NCBI GenBank assembly: GCA_011523055.1
Contig: WTHQ01000032.1
Location: 1 to 47,114, forward strand
Length of the DNA: 47,114 nt
DNA from: Methanobacteriota archaeon
GTDB lineage: Archaea; Thermoplasmatota; Poseidoniia; Poseidoniales; Thalassarchaeaceae
Direction of reading: 5' to 3'
Of the stretch, positions 9,203 to 18,995 are shown in pieces. A program made the position numbers and the translations under genes. The notes below the pieces were generated by a model that saw only the letters and a program-made list of their open reading frames with translations, made no database searches and had not been told where the DNA came from. Positions within the stretch are counted from its first letter, which is position 1. Each line of letters starts with the position of its first letter.

Positions 9203-10815
9203 CTGCTTCCTCTCCTTGGATTGGGGCTAACGGACCATTGTTCTAGGTAGCCATCAAGCTTCAGTTTTCGCTTGGTGTTCGCTGAGGACATGTATCGAAC
9301 GCTCCCAAACACAGGCCTCTTGGGGCCCCATGGCCTGTCGTGCCTGCCCATAACCCAGAAAATCCCAGTGTAGCTGTTGGGGTCTCGGCCGTCAAGGGCC
9401 CATCGATCATTGAGTTTGATCATCCATTCAGCGGCTTCATGGGGCGACGGAGCCCATTCGAGGATACGCTTACCCCATAGCATCCTGAGGTAATTGTGGA
9501 TGAGCCCTTCTTCCATCAACTGCCTTTGAGCAGCATTCCAGACCTCGTCATCGGTCTCTGCAGCTTCAATCTGGTCAAACGTGTAGGTTACGCTTCTGTC
9601 ATCCGAGTGATCGGACAGCGTAGCATTCGCCCACTCTGGGATGGAGTCAACCGAGTAGTGATCATCCCGGTGGAAAGCAAAATTATAGCCCAATTCTCTC
9701 CATGTGATCAGTTGGTCGACAAAAGCTTCGGCCCCAGGGGAGAGCCCCCACCATCCCGCCCTGGAGCCACGCCCGGTCGATTCTTCATCCAAATCTCCGG
9801 GAGTCCAACCCTCCTTCTCGAGAATCGAGTGGAGTATCTCATAGGATGAGATGTGACCGAAGTGAATCCATGGTGAGAGCCCACTCGCTGCACCATCATC
9901 GGTGTCATTCCTACCGACGTCATATCGCTCGAGCTTTGCGTGCAAGAATGAATCTAACCGGATTCTAGCCTCCCTTGAGCCTCCAATCTTTGACCGTACT
10001 GCCTTGACATCGTGATCAATGTCCAGGGGTGCCAAGGCGCTTCTGCCTATGGTACCGCCCTGGGCTACCCTCCACATCCACTCGAGTGGCGTGCTATCGA
10101 ATTTTGTCGCATCCAAGATTTCTTCGAGCAAGCCCCCGTCAACCTCTAGGTCGGTCTCAACTCCATCGAACGGCCTCTCCTTTGGTGACGATTCGAAGGC
10201 GCGCAAGAGGTTCTTCTGAACGAATCTCCTAAATGAGTGGGCAGTCGAAAACTCCTTCTCAGACAATTGCATTGGGATGATTCCAGTTGAATCCACCCCC
10301 TCCAATCGCACATTTGTTGTTTTCGCGGCTCTTTTTTGGACCCACAATGGCAGATAGGTGGGGTAGTCATCAATCACCATAGCAGATGCCCTCTCCGAAA
10401 TCCTTCGGAGTAGACCATCTCCCGAGTCCTTGTGATTCTCGACCCAAGGAAGGTAGGAGACTGGAAGCTCACGGAAGATCTCTATGTTCTCAACCAATCC
10501 CTGGACCATGAAAGTTATGACCCGCTCAGATGTCCACCTATGTCGGATGGAAACTCCCTCGACAACCAGCAGCGGTTTGTTGATTGCAAGCGCGATCTCT
10601 ATCGCCCTCTCAAGCGCAGCGTTGTACTTGTAGCGCCTTGTAGCCGTCATCCAGTACACAACGAAGTCGCCTTTTTCGTTAACATGGAGGTCCTTGAGAA
10701 CTCTGATCCTAGGCGCTAGACGAGAATTGGCTACATCTAGGGTCGATGGCACGCGTGTATTTGATCCCACATCAGATATGAACGGCTGTTCTGGAAATAT
10801 GAAATTTCCAAACAC
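9199..10815 (-). CDS. phr: Class II deoxyribodipyrimidine (CPD) photolyase
   Basis: C-terminal ITWRELGYNFAFHRDDHYSVDSIPEWA...LRMLWGKRILEWAPSPHEAAEWMIKLNDRWALDGRDPNSYTGIFWVMGRHDRPWGPKRPVFGSVRYM, class II photolyase signature. Start codon uncertain. Confidence 0.93.
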   Translation of the reverse strand: MFGNFIFPEQPFISDVGSNTRVPSTLDVANSRLAPRIRVLKDLHVNEKGDFVVYWMTATRRYKYNAALERAIEIALAINKPLLVVEGVSIRHRWTSERVITFMVQGLVENIEIFRELPVSYLPWVENHKDSGDGLLRRISERASAMVIDDYPTYLPLWVQKRAAKTTNVRLEGVDSTGIIPMQLSEKEFSTAHSFRRFVQKNLLRAFESSPKERPFDGVETDLEVDGGLLEEILDATKFDSTPLEWMWRVAQGGTIGRSALAPLDIDHDVKAVRSKIGGSREARIRLDSFLHAKLERYDVGRNDTDDGAASGLSPWIHFGHISSYEILHSILEKEGWTPGDLDEESTGRGSRAGWWGLSPGAEAFVDQLITWRELGYNFAFHRDDHYSVDSIPEWANATLSDHSDDRSVTYTFDQIEAAETDDEVWNAAQRQLMEEGLIHNYLRMLWGKRILEWAPSPHEAAEWMIKLNDRWALDGRDPNSYTGIFWVMGRHDRPWGPKRPVFGSVRYMSSANTKRKLKLDGYLEQWSVSPNPRRGSR

Positions 10816-10850
10816 CGTTTCATAACCTAATGGACTTGAGATAGGATTGA

Positions 10851-11465
10851 ATGACGATACAAATAGACTCCAATCGGTCTGAAGTTAAGTCGGACGCCGA
10901 ACTACCTACTGAATACGGGAACTTTCGAATTCGTGCGTTTGTCGGACCTGACGGCAAAGAACACGCCACACTGTATACAGGAAAGCTGGCTGACGCCGAC
11001 AAGCCCCCATTGGTAAGGATCCACTCAGAGTGCCTAACAGGGGACGCCTTCGGGTCATTGAAATGTGACTGTGGCCCTCAGTTAGAGGCCTCCTTGAAGA
11101 GGATACAGGAAGAGGGCAATGGGGCACTCGTCTACCTGAAGCAAGAAGGACGGGGCATTGGCTTGTTCTCCAAAATCCAAGCCTACGCACTACAAGATCA
11201 AGGCCATGACACACTTGATGCTAATTTGTTGCTCGGACTCCCAGCCGATGGGCGCAAGTACGACGTTGCCGCGGAGATGTTGAAAGAACTGGGCCTTACT
11301 GAGATCAGGCTGATGACCAACAACCCTCTCAAAATCAGGGGCTTGATGGAAAATGGGATAGTTGTCAGACAAAGGGTGCAGCATCAAAGTGGCGTAGGAC
11401 CTAGAAATATGGGCTACCTTTCCACCAAGAGACATCGAATGGGCCACCTGCTCAATGTCGAATGA
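10851..11465 (+). CDS. ribA: GTP cyclohydrolase II
   Basis: VRIHSECLTGDAFGSLKCDCGPQLEASLKRI...LVYLKQEGRGIGL...MTNNPLKI: zinc-binding cysteines and GCHII signature. Confidence 0.94.
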   Translation: MTIQIDSNRSEVKSDAELPTEYGNFRIRAFVGPDGKEHATLYTGKLADADKPPLVRIHSECLTGDAFGSLKCDCGPQLEASLKRIQEEGNGALVYLKQEGRGIGLFSKIQAYALQDQGHDTLDANLLLGLPADGRKYDVAAEMLKELGLTEIRLMTNNPLKIRGLMENGIVVRQRVQHQSGVGPRNMGYLSTKRHRMGHLLNVE

Positions 11466-11495
11466 TCCATATGCAGATACCCCCTAGGTGTAATA

Positions 11496-11963
11496 ATGGC
11501 GACCTCCACGATGATTGGCACCAAGGCTCCAGAGTTCTCACTTGAGTCGAGCGAAGGCACATCATTCTCATCGTCAGAAATGTCAGGGAAGTGGTACGTA
11601 CTTTTCTTCTACGCCAAGGACGGTAGCCCAACATGCAAGCGAGGGTGCCTGAGTTTCAAAGAGCAATATGACCTGTTCAAATCACTAGAGCCACCTGTGG
11701 AAATCGTCGGGATAAGCCAGGACACCGCCGAGGACCACAAGAAGTTCAAAGACGAGCTAAAACTACCTTTCGCTCTACTCTCTGATGAGGACAGAAAGGT
11801 TGCCGACTCATTTGGCGTGCCGGTACACCTGGGCAGGTTCCCTGCAAAGTCTTCTTTTGTCATCGACCCAGAGGGCATAATCAGGCATGTCTATGACTGG
11901 CAATTCAGACCAAGGCACCACGTGGCCAAGATCCTTGGCGCCTTGTCATCGATCACGGAGTAG
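11496..11963 (+). CDS. Peroxiredoxin (AhpC/TSA, BCP-like)
   Basis: IGTKAPEFSLESSEGTSFSSSEMSGKWYVLFFYAKDGSPTCKRGCLSFKEQYDLF...VGISQDTAEDHKKFKDELKLPFALLSDEDRKVADSFGV. Confidence 0.9.
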   Translation: MATSTMIGTKAPEFSLESSEGTSFSSSEMSGKWYVLFFYAKDGSPTCKRGCLSFKEQYDLFKSLEPPVEIVGISQDTAEDHKKFKDELKLPFALLSDEDRKVADSFGVPVHLGRFPAKSSFVIDPEGIIRHVYDWQFRPRHHVAKILGALSSITE

Positions 11964-11968
11964 ATCAC

Positions 11969-13333
11969 ATGCAATGGAGACAAGTCCTGTCGGATGCTGG
12001 TCTGTCAGACCGAGAAGTCAATGCTGTCATGGTCTTGTCGACAAAGCCTAGCCTGAAAGCAAGTGAACTAGCGAAAGAGCTTGGCACCACAAGACTGGAC
12101 GCCTACAATTCACTTGAGAGGCTACAATCGATCGGGCTTGTAAAAACGATCGCTGACAGACCCATGAGGTTCTCCTGCCCCCCCGTTCACGAAGCAGTGT
12201 CCCACCTGATCAACATTCGAAGAGACCAATTGAAAAAAATAGAGACAGGCTACGAGGACCTAAAGAAGTCAGTTAACACCAGCGAGAGTCCACCGGTTGA
12301 GGAGGCTTCGGATTTCTCGAATCCAAAGTTCGCCGTCCTGAAAGAGAGAACCCACATAATGAACAGAATTGACAAAATGGCCAATGAGGCCGAAGCAGAA
12401 TTGACCTTGGTCCTTGGAAGATTCGGTATACTTCATCTGTGTAGAAGCTCGGCCCTAGGTAGTGTGAATGATGCGTCAGAAAGAGGGGTTAGTGTTCGAG
12501 TCCTTGCACAATTGGACCGTAGGACCATCCGGTTCTTCTCACAACTGCATGAAACCGTCCAAGTCAGGCACACGAAAGACCTCGAGGCCCAAGGAGCGAT
12601 CATGGACTCTAGTGAGTCCATCCAATACCTGCACATGGAGGAAAACCCCGTCGGAAGGGGGAAGAATGACGCTGCTCTCATAGTGGAATCTGAGCCCTTC
12701 GGAGTTTCTCAGAGAAATCTGGTGGATTCTATTTGGGACGAGGCAATTTCTTTCGAAGCAGCATCAAAACGATTCACAGAAGATCGAATCGTCGACCCAC
12801 TGAGAGTCACCTTGGAGGGAGGCTCGTTCCTAGATAGATTTAGAGAGGTGCTGGATATAGACGACACCTTGCCAGAAGATGACACCCCATTCAACCCAGA
12901 GGCCTTTATGGCATCTAGCGGCGAGATCAGCAAGGCCAGAAAAAGACTGATCGCAGGGGGCATATCCGAGATTTCCTCTTTCGGAATTAATCTCCCAGAC
13001 ATCCTTGCCCAAGTCGGCATGAGGATCGGAGAAGAACTATCATTTTCACTTAGGTCCATCGAGGGCGACATTGAGTTCCTCAATGAGATGATGGATTGGT
13101 GGGAGCATGCTGGACTAGGTGAATTGTCATACGGAATCGATCCCGGTTTCCACATCAAGGCGATACTCCTTGAGGACTCGAGCTCGGACGGCCCAATCCC
13201 GCTCAAGGAGTTGGACGGTGGAATTATCGAAGGGGCTCTCAGATCAAGATTTGAGGGTGTAAACGGGGCCTCTATACACAGGGAGGCTGACTCAGACGGA
13301 AATCTGGTTTACAACCTTGAATTAGGGAACTAG
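11969..13333 (+). CDS. TrmB-like winged-helix transcriptional regulator
   Basis: N-terminal wHTH: LSDREVNAVMVLSTKPSLKASELAKELGTTRLDAYNSLERLQSIGLVKTIADRPMRFSCPPVHEAV; long C-terminal effector region. Confidence 0.8.
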   Translation: MQWRQVLSDAGLSDREVNAVMVLSTKPSLKASELAKELGTTRLDAYNSLERLQSIGLVKTIADRPMRFSCPPVHEAVSHLINIRRDQLKKIETGYEDLKKSVNTSESPPVEEASDFSNPKFAVLKERTHIMNRIDKMANEAEAELTLVLGRFGILHLCRSSALGSVNDASERGVSVRVLAQLDRRTIRFFSQLHETVQVRHTKDLEAQGAIMDSSESIQYLHMEENPVGRGKNDAALIVESEPFGVSQRNLVDSIWDEAISFEAASKRFTEDRIVDPLRVTLEGGSFLDRFREVLDIDDTLPEDDTPFNPEAFMASSGEISKARKRLIAGGISEISSFGINLPDILAQVGMRIGEELSFSLRSIEGDIEFLNEMMDWWEHAGLGELSYGIDPGFHIKAILLEDSSSDGPIPLKELDGGIIEGALRSRFEGVNGASIHREADSDGNLVYNLELGN

Positions 13334-13362
13334 AAGACAACTTTTCCTTGCGCATGAACGGT

Positions 13363-13374
13363 GGATTATATCAT
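13363..13374 (+). promoter_or_regulatory. Candidate archaeal TATA box for the ABC1 kinase gene
   Basis: ggattatatcat centred about 26 nt upstream of ATG 13395 after the upstream gene ends at 13333. Confidence 0.45.
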
Positions 13375-13394
13375 CCGACCCAGACAGGTTGACA

Positions 13395-14633
13395 ATGAGA
13401 GTCATCACATTCATCAGGTTCATGAGGCAGATACTCAAATCCAGCCCAGCTGACCTCGACTGGATCCAGTCTCAAGGGCTGCTTGCAGTCAAACTAGCAC
13501 AGATATTCGCACTCAGAAGCGACTTAATACCCGTAGAGAAATGCAGACAGCTACAACAGCTTTACCAACATGCAGCAAGCATCCCCTCCGAGGACGTTTT
13601 CCGGAACATAGAACAAAGGGCCCCTGAGGGATTTATGGACGCATTCAGAGAAATCGACGAGATTCCATTGGCAGCTGCGTCGGTCGGCCAAGTACACAGA
13701 GCGACGCTCAAGACCGGTCAAGAGGTCGTGATCAAGGTTATCAAATCACAGAATGAAAAGACATTCAGACGTGATGTCAACAGGATGAGAAGGTGGCTGA
13801 GGGTCTTCCTTTTGTTCATGCCCAAGCTAAGGAAAGTCGGTAATCCGGTCGCTTTGCTGAACCACGTGGCGGACTACACAACTAGGGAGCTCGATTTACG
13901 CAACGAGATCAAAGGTGCGGATGAACTGCTGAGAATCAAGGAAGAGGTTAGTGATGAATTCCCCATGGAACTACTTCGATTCCCGAGATACTACCACGAA
14001 TTGTCCAACAAGGACGTGCTTGTCTCGGAATTCGTGAGGGGGGACTCGTTGGAGGATGGGATTGAGGCCGGCTCGCTTTCATGGGCGACTCTGTTGGAGC
14101 TATTCCGGATCCACGGGGCATACTTGTTCGGAATAGGCACCTTCCACGGCGACTTGCACCCCGGCAACTGTATCATCGATGAAGAGGGAAAATTCGTCTT
14201 CATCGACAACGGAGCCATATGCCACGCCCCCAAACATGTCAACAAGTCACTATTCACCTTCTTCCGATACCTCTCAGACCACGATTTCGAAAAGGCCTTC
14301 AGAGCACTCCTCGACATATCGGAGAAGCAACTTCCTCACAAGGACGCTGTCGAATACATGAGTCAAATGGCGATAATCTACCACGACTTCGAAATGAAGA
14401 CCGTCGGGGAACAGAGCCTGACCCAGATAATGATGAAGACCGTGAGATGCGCGGTCGAAAAAGCCGGAGCAGAGTTTGGGGAGGAGGCCTTCCCGATCAT
14501 TAGGGCCCTGATGTACCTAGATGGATTGGTTATCAGAACCCACCCCCAAGTACGTCTTATCTCGTCCATGGGGCCATACCTCGACGAGTTCGAGAGGGCG
14601 CTGCCTATGGACAATGGAGCCGTGGTCGCATGA
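13395..14633 (+). CDS. ABC1/UbiB-family atypical kinase
   Basis: IPLAAASVGQVHRATLKTGQEVVIKVIKSQ (KxGQ/A-rich ABC1 motif), ELDLRNEIKGADEL, FGIGTFHGDLHPGNCIIDEEGKFVFIDNGAI. ORF track begins at TTG 13389; ATG at 13395 preferred. Confidence 0.9.
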   Translation: MRVITFIRFMRQILKSSPADLDWIQSQGLLAVKLAQIFALRSDLIPVEKCRQLQQLYQHAASIPSEDVFRNIEQRAPEGFMDAFREIDEIPLAAASVGQVHRATLKTGQEVVIKVIKSQNEKTFRRDVNRMRRWLRVFLLFMPKLRKVGNPVALLNHVADYTTRELDLRNEIKGADELLRIKEEVSDEFPMELLRFPRYYHELSNKDVLVSEFVRGDSLEDGIEAGSLSWATLLELFRIHGAYLFGIGTFHGDLHPGNCIIDEEGKFVFIDNGAICHAPKHVNKSLFTFFRYLSDHDFEKAFRALLDISEKQLPHKDAVEYMSQMAIIYHDFEMKTVGEQSLTQIMMKTVRCAVEKAGAEFGEEAFPIIRALMYLDGLVIRTHPQVRLISSMGPYLDEFERALPMDNGAVVA

Positions 14634-15232
14634 GAATCCCGAAGTTCGCGGAGAAGCCAAAACACGAACCATGGAAATGGCTCAACCTCTGGTTGAACGA
14701 TGCTGAGCTGGAAGGGGAGACAGAACCAACAGCCATGGCCCTCTCAACCATAGACAAACAGGGAGTTCCTAGGACAAGATTCGTCCTGTGCAAGGGCGTG
14801 AACGAGGATGGAATCAGGTTTTTCACGAATCTAAACTCGGCCAAGGGGAATGAGATTTCCGATATCCCAGTTTCTTCAATAGCCTTCCACTGGCCCAAAA
14901 TGAACCGACAAGTAAGAGTCCAGGGAAATCTCGTTAGAGTATCAGACCTAGAAGCCGACGAGTATTTCCACTCCAGAAACAAACTTTCCAAGATCGGTGC
15001 CTGGGCATCAAAACAGAGCCAGCCCCTTGACTCGAGAGAAACTCTGTTGAAGGCAGTGAGCGAGTTCTCCGACAAGTATCAAACAGAGGTACCTAGACCA
15101 CCTCATTGGACCGGATTCCGCCTTATCCCGGACTACTGGGAGTTCTGGCAAGGCCACGATGGCCGACTGCATGATCGCTGGGTAGTACGTCCTGCTGACG
15201 ACGCATGGCTCTCCTGGAGGCTGTACCCATGA
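14630..15232 (+). CDS. pdxH: Pyridoxamine 5'-phosphate oxidase
   Basis: 200 aa; MALSTIDKQGVPRTRFVLCKGVNEDGIRFFTNLNSAKGNEI, C-terminal WTGFRLIPDYWEFWQGHDGRLHDRWVV...WLSWRLYP. Confidence 0.93.
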   Translation: MRIPKFAEKPKHEPWKWLNLWLNDAELEGETEPTAMALSTIDKQGVPRTRFVLCKGVNEDGIRFFTNLNSAKGNEISDIPVSSIAFHWPKMNRQVRVQGNLVRVSDLEADEYFHSRNKLSKIGAWASKQSQPLDSRETLLKAVSEFSDKYQTEVPRPPHWTGFRLIPDYWEFWQGHDGRLHDRWVVRPADDAWLSWRLYP

Positions 15233-15981
15233 CCCGTGTGGCTTGGGTCACCGGCGCATCAGGCGGCATCGGCCTCCGAGTCGTCAGGCGTCTCGCTGAA
15301 CACGATTGGACGATAATCGCCTCCTCGAGGGAAAGACAGAGACTAGAGCAGGCAACCTCGGACATCGAGAACGTCTGCATTTTGCCCGTGGACGTCACAG
15401 ACGAGACGGCCATCAAGGATGCCGCTGGTAAAATCAAATCGGACTACGGCCGACTTGATGGGCTGGTGCACGCCGTCGGGTCAATCCAGCTCAGACCACT
15501 CCATGCGACGAGCCTGGACCAATTCCAAGACACGATCAAACTCAATCTGACCTCGGCGTTCATCACCATGAAATACAGCCTCCCGATAATGATGAGATCC
15601 GGAGGAGGGAGAATCGTACTTTTTTCATCAGTGGCAGCAAACGTCGGTATGTCGAACCACTCGTCCATTGCCTCAGCAAAGGCCGGCCTAGAGGGCCTTG
15701 CCAAGGCTGCGGCTGCTGATTATGCAAAAAGGGGCATCAGGGTAAACGTCATCTCGCCCGGTCTAACAGAGACACCTCTAGCAGCCCACCTGCTGGCAAA
15801 TGAAAATTCCAGGAGCATATCCGAGAACATGCATCCAGTGGGAAGGATCGGAATGCCAGAGGAGGTGGCATCCACGGCATCTTGGATGATATCCGAAGCA
15901 CCTGATTGGTTGACGGGTGCGGTGATTCCTGTGGATGGTGGACTTGGCAACATCCGGCCACAGGAGACAAGAAAGACATGA
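15229..15981 (+). CDS. SDR family oxidoreductase
   Basis: MTRVAWVTGASGGIGLRVVRRLAE (Rossmann), S...Y-type region SSVAANVGMSNHSSIASAKAGLEGLAKAAAADYAKRGIRVNVISPGL. ATGA start overlaps pdxH stop, so 15229 preferred over 15205. Confidence 0.9.
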   Translation: MTRVAWVTGASGGIGLRVVRRLAEHDWTIIASSRERQRLEQATSDIENVCILPVDVTDETAIKDAAGKIKSDYGRLDGLVHAVGSIQLRPLHATSLDQFQDTIKLNLTSAFITMKYSLPIMMRSGGGRIVLFSSVAANVGMSNHSSIASAKAGLEGLAKAAAADYAKRGIRVNVISPGLTETPLAAHLLANENSRSISENMHPVGRIGMPEEVASTASWMISEAPDWLTGAVIPVDGGLGNIRPQETRKT

Positions 15982-17231
15982 CAAAGCCCACTGTCCATGT
16001 CATTGGAGCTGGAATATCTGGTCTCAGGTGCGCTGAGACCCTGCTTGAGAATGACATTGACGTTAGGATCATCGAGGCCACCGATTCAATCGGAGGAAGG
16101 ATGAAAACAACGAGGAAGGATGGGTTTCTTCTAGATCATGGCTTCCATGTAATGCAGACAGGCTATCCCCATAGCAAGTCTGAGATCGACTTCAAAGCAC
16201 TTGGCGCCAAGAGGTTCACCCCTGGAGCGATCATCATTAGATCGAACGGGGGTAGAATCCAACAACACGTCCTATCCGACCCATTTCGCAAACCTATCTC
16301 GTCATTATCTGCGCTATTCTCACAAAAATGGTCAGATCTGATAAGGATTGCAAAATTGAGAATTTCCCTCGGCCGCAAGGATGTCGACCAGATCTTCGAG
16401 GGAGATGATGGGACCACGGAAGCATTCCTGAGGCGAGAGGGCTTCTCAGAATCCTTCATCGACGGGTTCCTGAGGCCCCTATTTTCAGGAATCTTCCTCG
16501 AATCAAAACTCGAGACTAGTGAGAGGATGTTCAAGTTTGTTTTCGCCTCGATGGCAAGGGGGGATATGGTTCTACCACGAGATGGAATTCAAGCCTATCC
16601 GAACATGATCGCTGATAGGATCGGGAGGCACAGGATCGAGCTTTCGACCACTGCCTCAGCAATCGATCCGAATAGGCTGACCCTCAACGGGGAGGAGGTC
16701 CGGACCGACCAAGTGGTCGTAGCCCATGCCGGAAAACAGCATATGAATCAGATGAAGTCAGTCTGGACCCTGTACTTGAGCGCCCCGGATTCCTCTATCA
16801 AGGGGAGCTACATCCTGCTGAATGGAGATTACGAGCTGGGCAGGAACACTATAGCACACATCGCGGTACCATCGAATGTACAAACGACATACTCCCCAGA
16901 AGGAAGGTCCCTCGTGGCGCTTACCATCGTAGGCGATGCTTCGAGTGCACTAGGCCTTGACTCGGTCGAGGCAATAGAGAAGCAAGCCAGATCGGAACTG
17001 ACGGCCCTGTTCGATGGAACTGAAGGCTGGGAAACCCTGGAGATTTTCCACACCAAGAATGCCCTCCCTCCAAATGATCACAGATCTGACACATCAAACA
17101 AGACGAGCTTCGAGGAGAAAGAAGTCATCACATGTGGTGACCACATGACGCATGGAAGTTTGGAAGGGGCGATAAGGTCCGCCGATCATGCGGTGAATGA
17201 AGTTATTCGAAGATTGGAGCTCAACAAGTAA
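15978..17231 (+). CDS. FAD-dependent amine oxidase/phytoene-desaturase-like oxidoreductase
   Basis: VHVIGAGISGLRCAETLLENDIDVRIIEATDSIGGRMKTTRKDGFLLDHGFHVMQTGYP; C-terminal CGDHMTHGSLEGAIRSADHAVNEV. ATGA start overlaps the upstream stop. Confidence 0.88.
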   Translation: MTKPTVHVIGAGISGLRCAETLLENDIDVRIIEATDSIGGRMKTTRKDGFLLDHGFHVMQTGYPHSKSEIDFKALGAKRFTPGAIIIRSNGGRIQQHVLSDPFRKPISSLSALFSQKWSDLIRIAKLRISLGRKDVDQIFEGDDGTTEAFLRREGFSESFIDGFLRPLFSGIFLESKLETSERMFKFVFASMARGDMVLPRDGIQAYPNMIADRIGRHRIELSTTASAIDPNRLTLNGEEVRTDQVVVAHAGKQHMNQMKSVWTLYLSAPDSSIKGSYILLNGDYELGRNTIAHIAVPSNVQTTYSPEGRSLVALTIVGDASSALGLDSVEAIEKQARSELTALFDGTEGWETLEIFHTKNALPPNDHRSDTSNKTSFEEKEVITCGDHMTHGSLEGAIRSADHAVNEVIRRLELNK

Positions 17232-17263
17232 AGACTAATTGAGAACCAAACGAGACTGGGAAC

Positions 17264-18049
17264 ATGGCAAACAGGGCGGTTCTGATCACGGGGGCCGTGG
17301 TATGCCTCGGATCAATGTTGCTGCTGGTGCCCACGACCCTGATGGCCAGCGACGGGGTGAAGGAGATTGGTGACGCCGATTTTGACATTTCCAGCTTCTA
17401 CTATGGCTCAGAGACGACGAACGAGGACGTTTACCAGTTCACATTCGAGTACGTTGACGATGACAACCTGGGTAGTCTGCCATGGGTGCTGATGGTACAG
17501 GGGAACTACTCCGATGACGATGAGGATGGCGATTTAGACGCCTGCCAAAACTTGGTTTTGGTAGTACATGACGAGCTTGGGGCGAATCTATCTGATGACG
17601 ACATCGGCGCCATTTACTGCACTCGTGAAAAGAACCTATCATCGCAAGACATAGATCCAGGCGACCGCCTAGCGGATATCGGTTTGATATGCGACACACT
17701 CGAAGAGGAACCTGACGAATGTCAGACTGGCATGAAATACACAGTCTCACTGTATGACGAAAACGGGACAAGTGTCCCATTCACCCTGTATGACAGCGAT
17801 GCATCGGCCATAGCATTCATGGACTCGATAGCCGGAGGGCTGTTCTCGGTGTCAATTGCTGGGTTGACCGGGTTCATGTCTTGCTGTGGCTTGTTACTGG
17901 GCGCGATAATCTTCATGTTCGGACTATTTATTGGCACACCATTGCCAACGGAGAATGTGTTCGTATACGAGTCTCCGAATGACGATTCCACTTCGGTTGA
18001 CTCAAATGAAACGGGAGAATGGTGGGATGAGGTCGAGAAAAAAGATTGA
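17264..18049 (+). CDS. Hypothetical secreted/membrane protein with acidic exterior domain and C-terminal TM
   Basis: N-terminal hydrophobic segment (VLITGAVVCLGSMLLLVPTTLM), acidic Cys-containing middle, C-terminal TM (LFSVSIAGLTGFMSCCGLLLGAIIFMFGLFIG). Confidence 0.7.
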   Translation: MANRAVLITGAVVCLGSMLLLVPTTLMASDGVKEIGDADFDISSFYYGSETTNEDVYQFTFEYVDDDNLGSLPWVLMVQGNYSDDDEDGDLDACQNLVLVVHDELGANLSDDDIGAIYCTREKNLSSQDIDPGDRLADIGLICDTLEEEPDECQTGMKYTVSLYDENGTSVPFTLYDSDASAIAFMDSIAGGLFSVSIAGLTGFMSCCGLLLGAIIFMFGLFIGTPLPTENVFVYESPNDDSTSVDSNETGEWWDEVEKKD

Positions 18050-18995
18050 GGATGATCTCAGTCACTCACTTTTACAATGGTATGACAGGGAAAAGAGAGA
18101 CCTCCCATGGAGACGAACAAAGGACCCCTGGCTAATTCTTCTCTCTGAGATCATCCTTCAACAGACACAGGTGTCCAGAGGAAGATTGTACTGGGAACGG
18201 ATCTCCAAGAGATTTCCAACAGTAGGCTCCATGGCGACGACAGATATCGAGGAACTGCTTCTCCTTTGGCAGGGGGCTGGGTACTACTCGCGCGCTAGGA
18301 GGCTCCATGAACTCGCAATCATAGTGTCGAGAAAGAAGGCTGACGGGGGATTCGATGGGGAGATACCCTCCGATTATGAGGAGCTGGTCAAACTCCCGGG
18401 GATTGGCCCCTACACCGCTGCTGCGGTAGCGTCAATCGCATTTCAGAAACCAATCCCAGTCGTGGACGGAAACGTAAACAGGGTGGCATCAAGATTCATG
18501 GCAGACCCCAGCCCTCCTCCGAAGGCCACACGCTCATGGGCAGGATCACTACTTGATCCTAGCAGGCCCGGCGACTCTAACCAAGCCCTCATGGAGTTGG
18601 GGGCGTTGGTCTGCAGGCCCAGAAACCCCCAATGCGTCCATTGCCCCCTCGTTGCAGGATGCCTTGGCAGAGAAGACGCGGAATCCTTCCCCCTAAGGAA
18701 GAAGAACAAGAAGAAAGTCGAAAAATTCGACGCATTAGTCCTAATTGACGAAAATGGGCTGCCATTCCTCTCAAAGCGGCAGAAAAACGTCAGATTTGGA
18801 GGGCTATGGGGGCCCCCCATGGGAGATATCGACACGAGCTCGATGGACAAAGTCGGTGAGATATCCCATCACCTGTCGCACAGAGAACTTCAGGTCACCG
18901 TTTGGAGGGGGGCCTGCTCGAAGGGAATAGACCCTGAGTCGGTGCCGATCTCTAACCTCGATAGAAGGATCCTTGAGATGGCAATGACCTCCTGA
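18027..18995 (+). CDS. mutY: A/G-specific adenine glycosylase
   Basis: DLPWRRTKDPWLILLSEIILQQTQVSRG, LPGIGPYTAAAVASIAFQKPIPVVDGNVNRV, FeS loop CRPRNPQCVHCPLVAGC, C-terminal NUDIX-like FDALVLIDENGLPFLSKRQ. Start placed at ATG 18027. Confidence 0.93.
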   Translation: MRSRKKIEDDLSHSLLQWYDREKRDLPWRRTKDPWLILLSEIILQQTQVSRGRLYWERISKRFPTVGSMATTDIEELLLLWQGAGYYSRARRLHELAIIVSRKKADGGFDGEIPSDYEELVKLPGIGPYTAAAVASIAFQKPIPVVDGNVNRVASRFMADPSPPPKATRSWAGSLLDPSRPGDSNQALMELGALVCRPRNPQCVHCPLVAGCLGREDAESFPLRKKNKKKVEKFDALVLIDENGLPFLSKRQKNVRFGGLWGPPMGDIDTSSMDKVGEISHHLSHRELQVTVWRGACSKGIDPESVPISNLDRRILEMAMTS

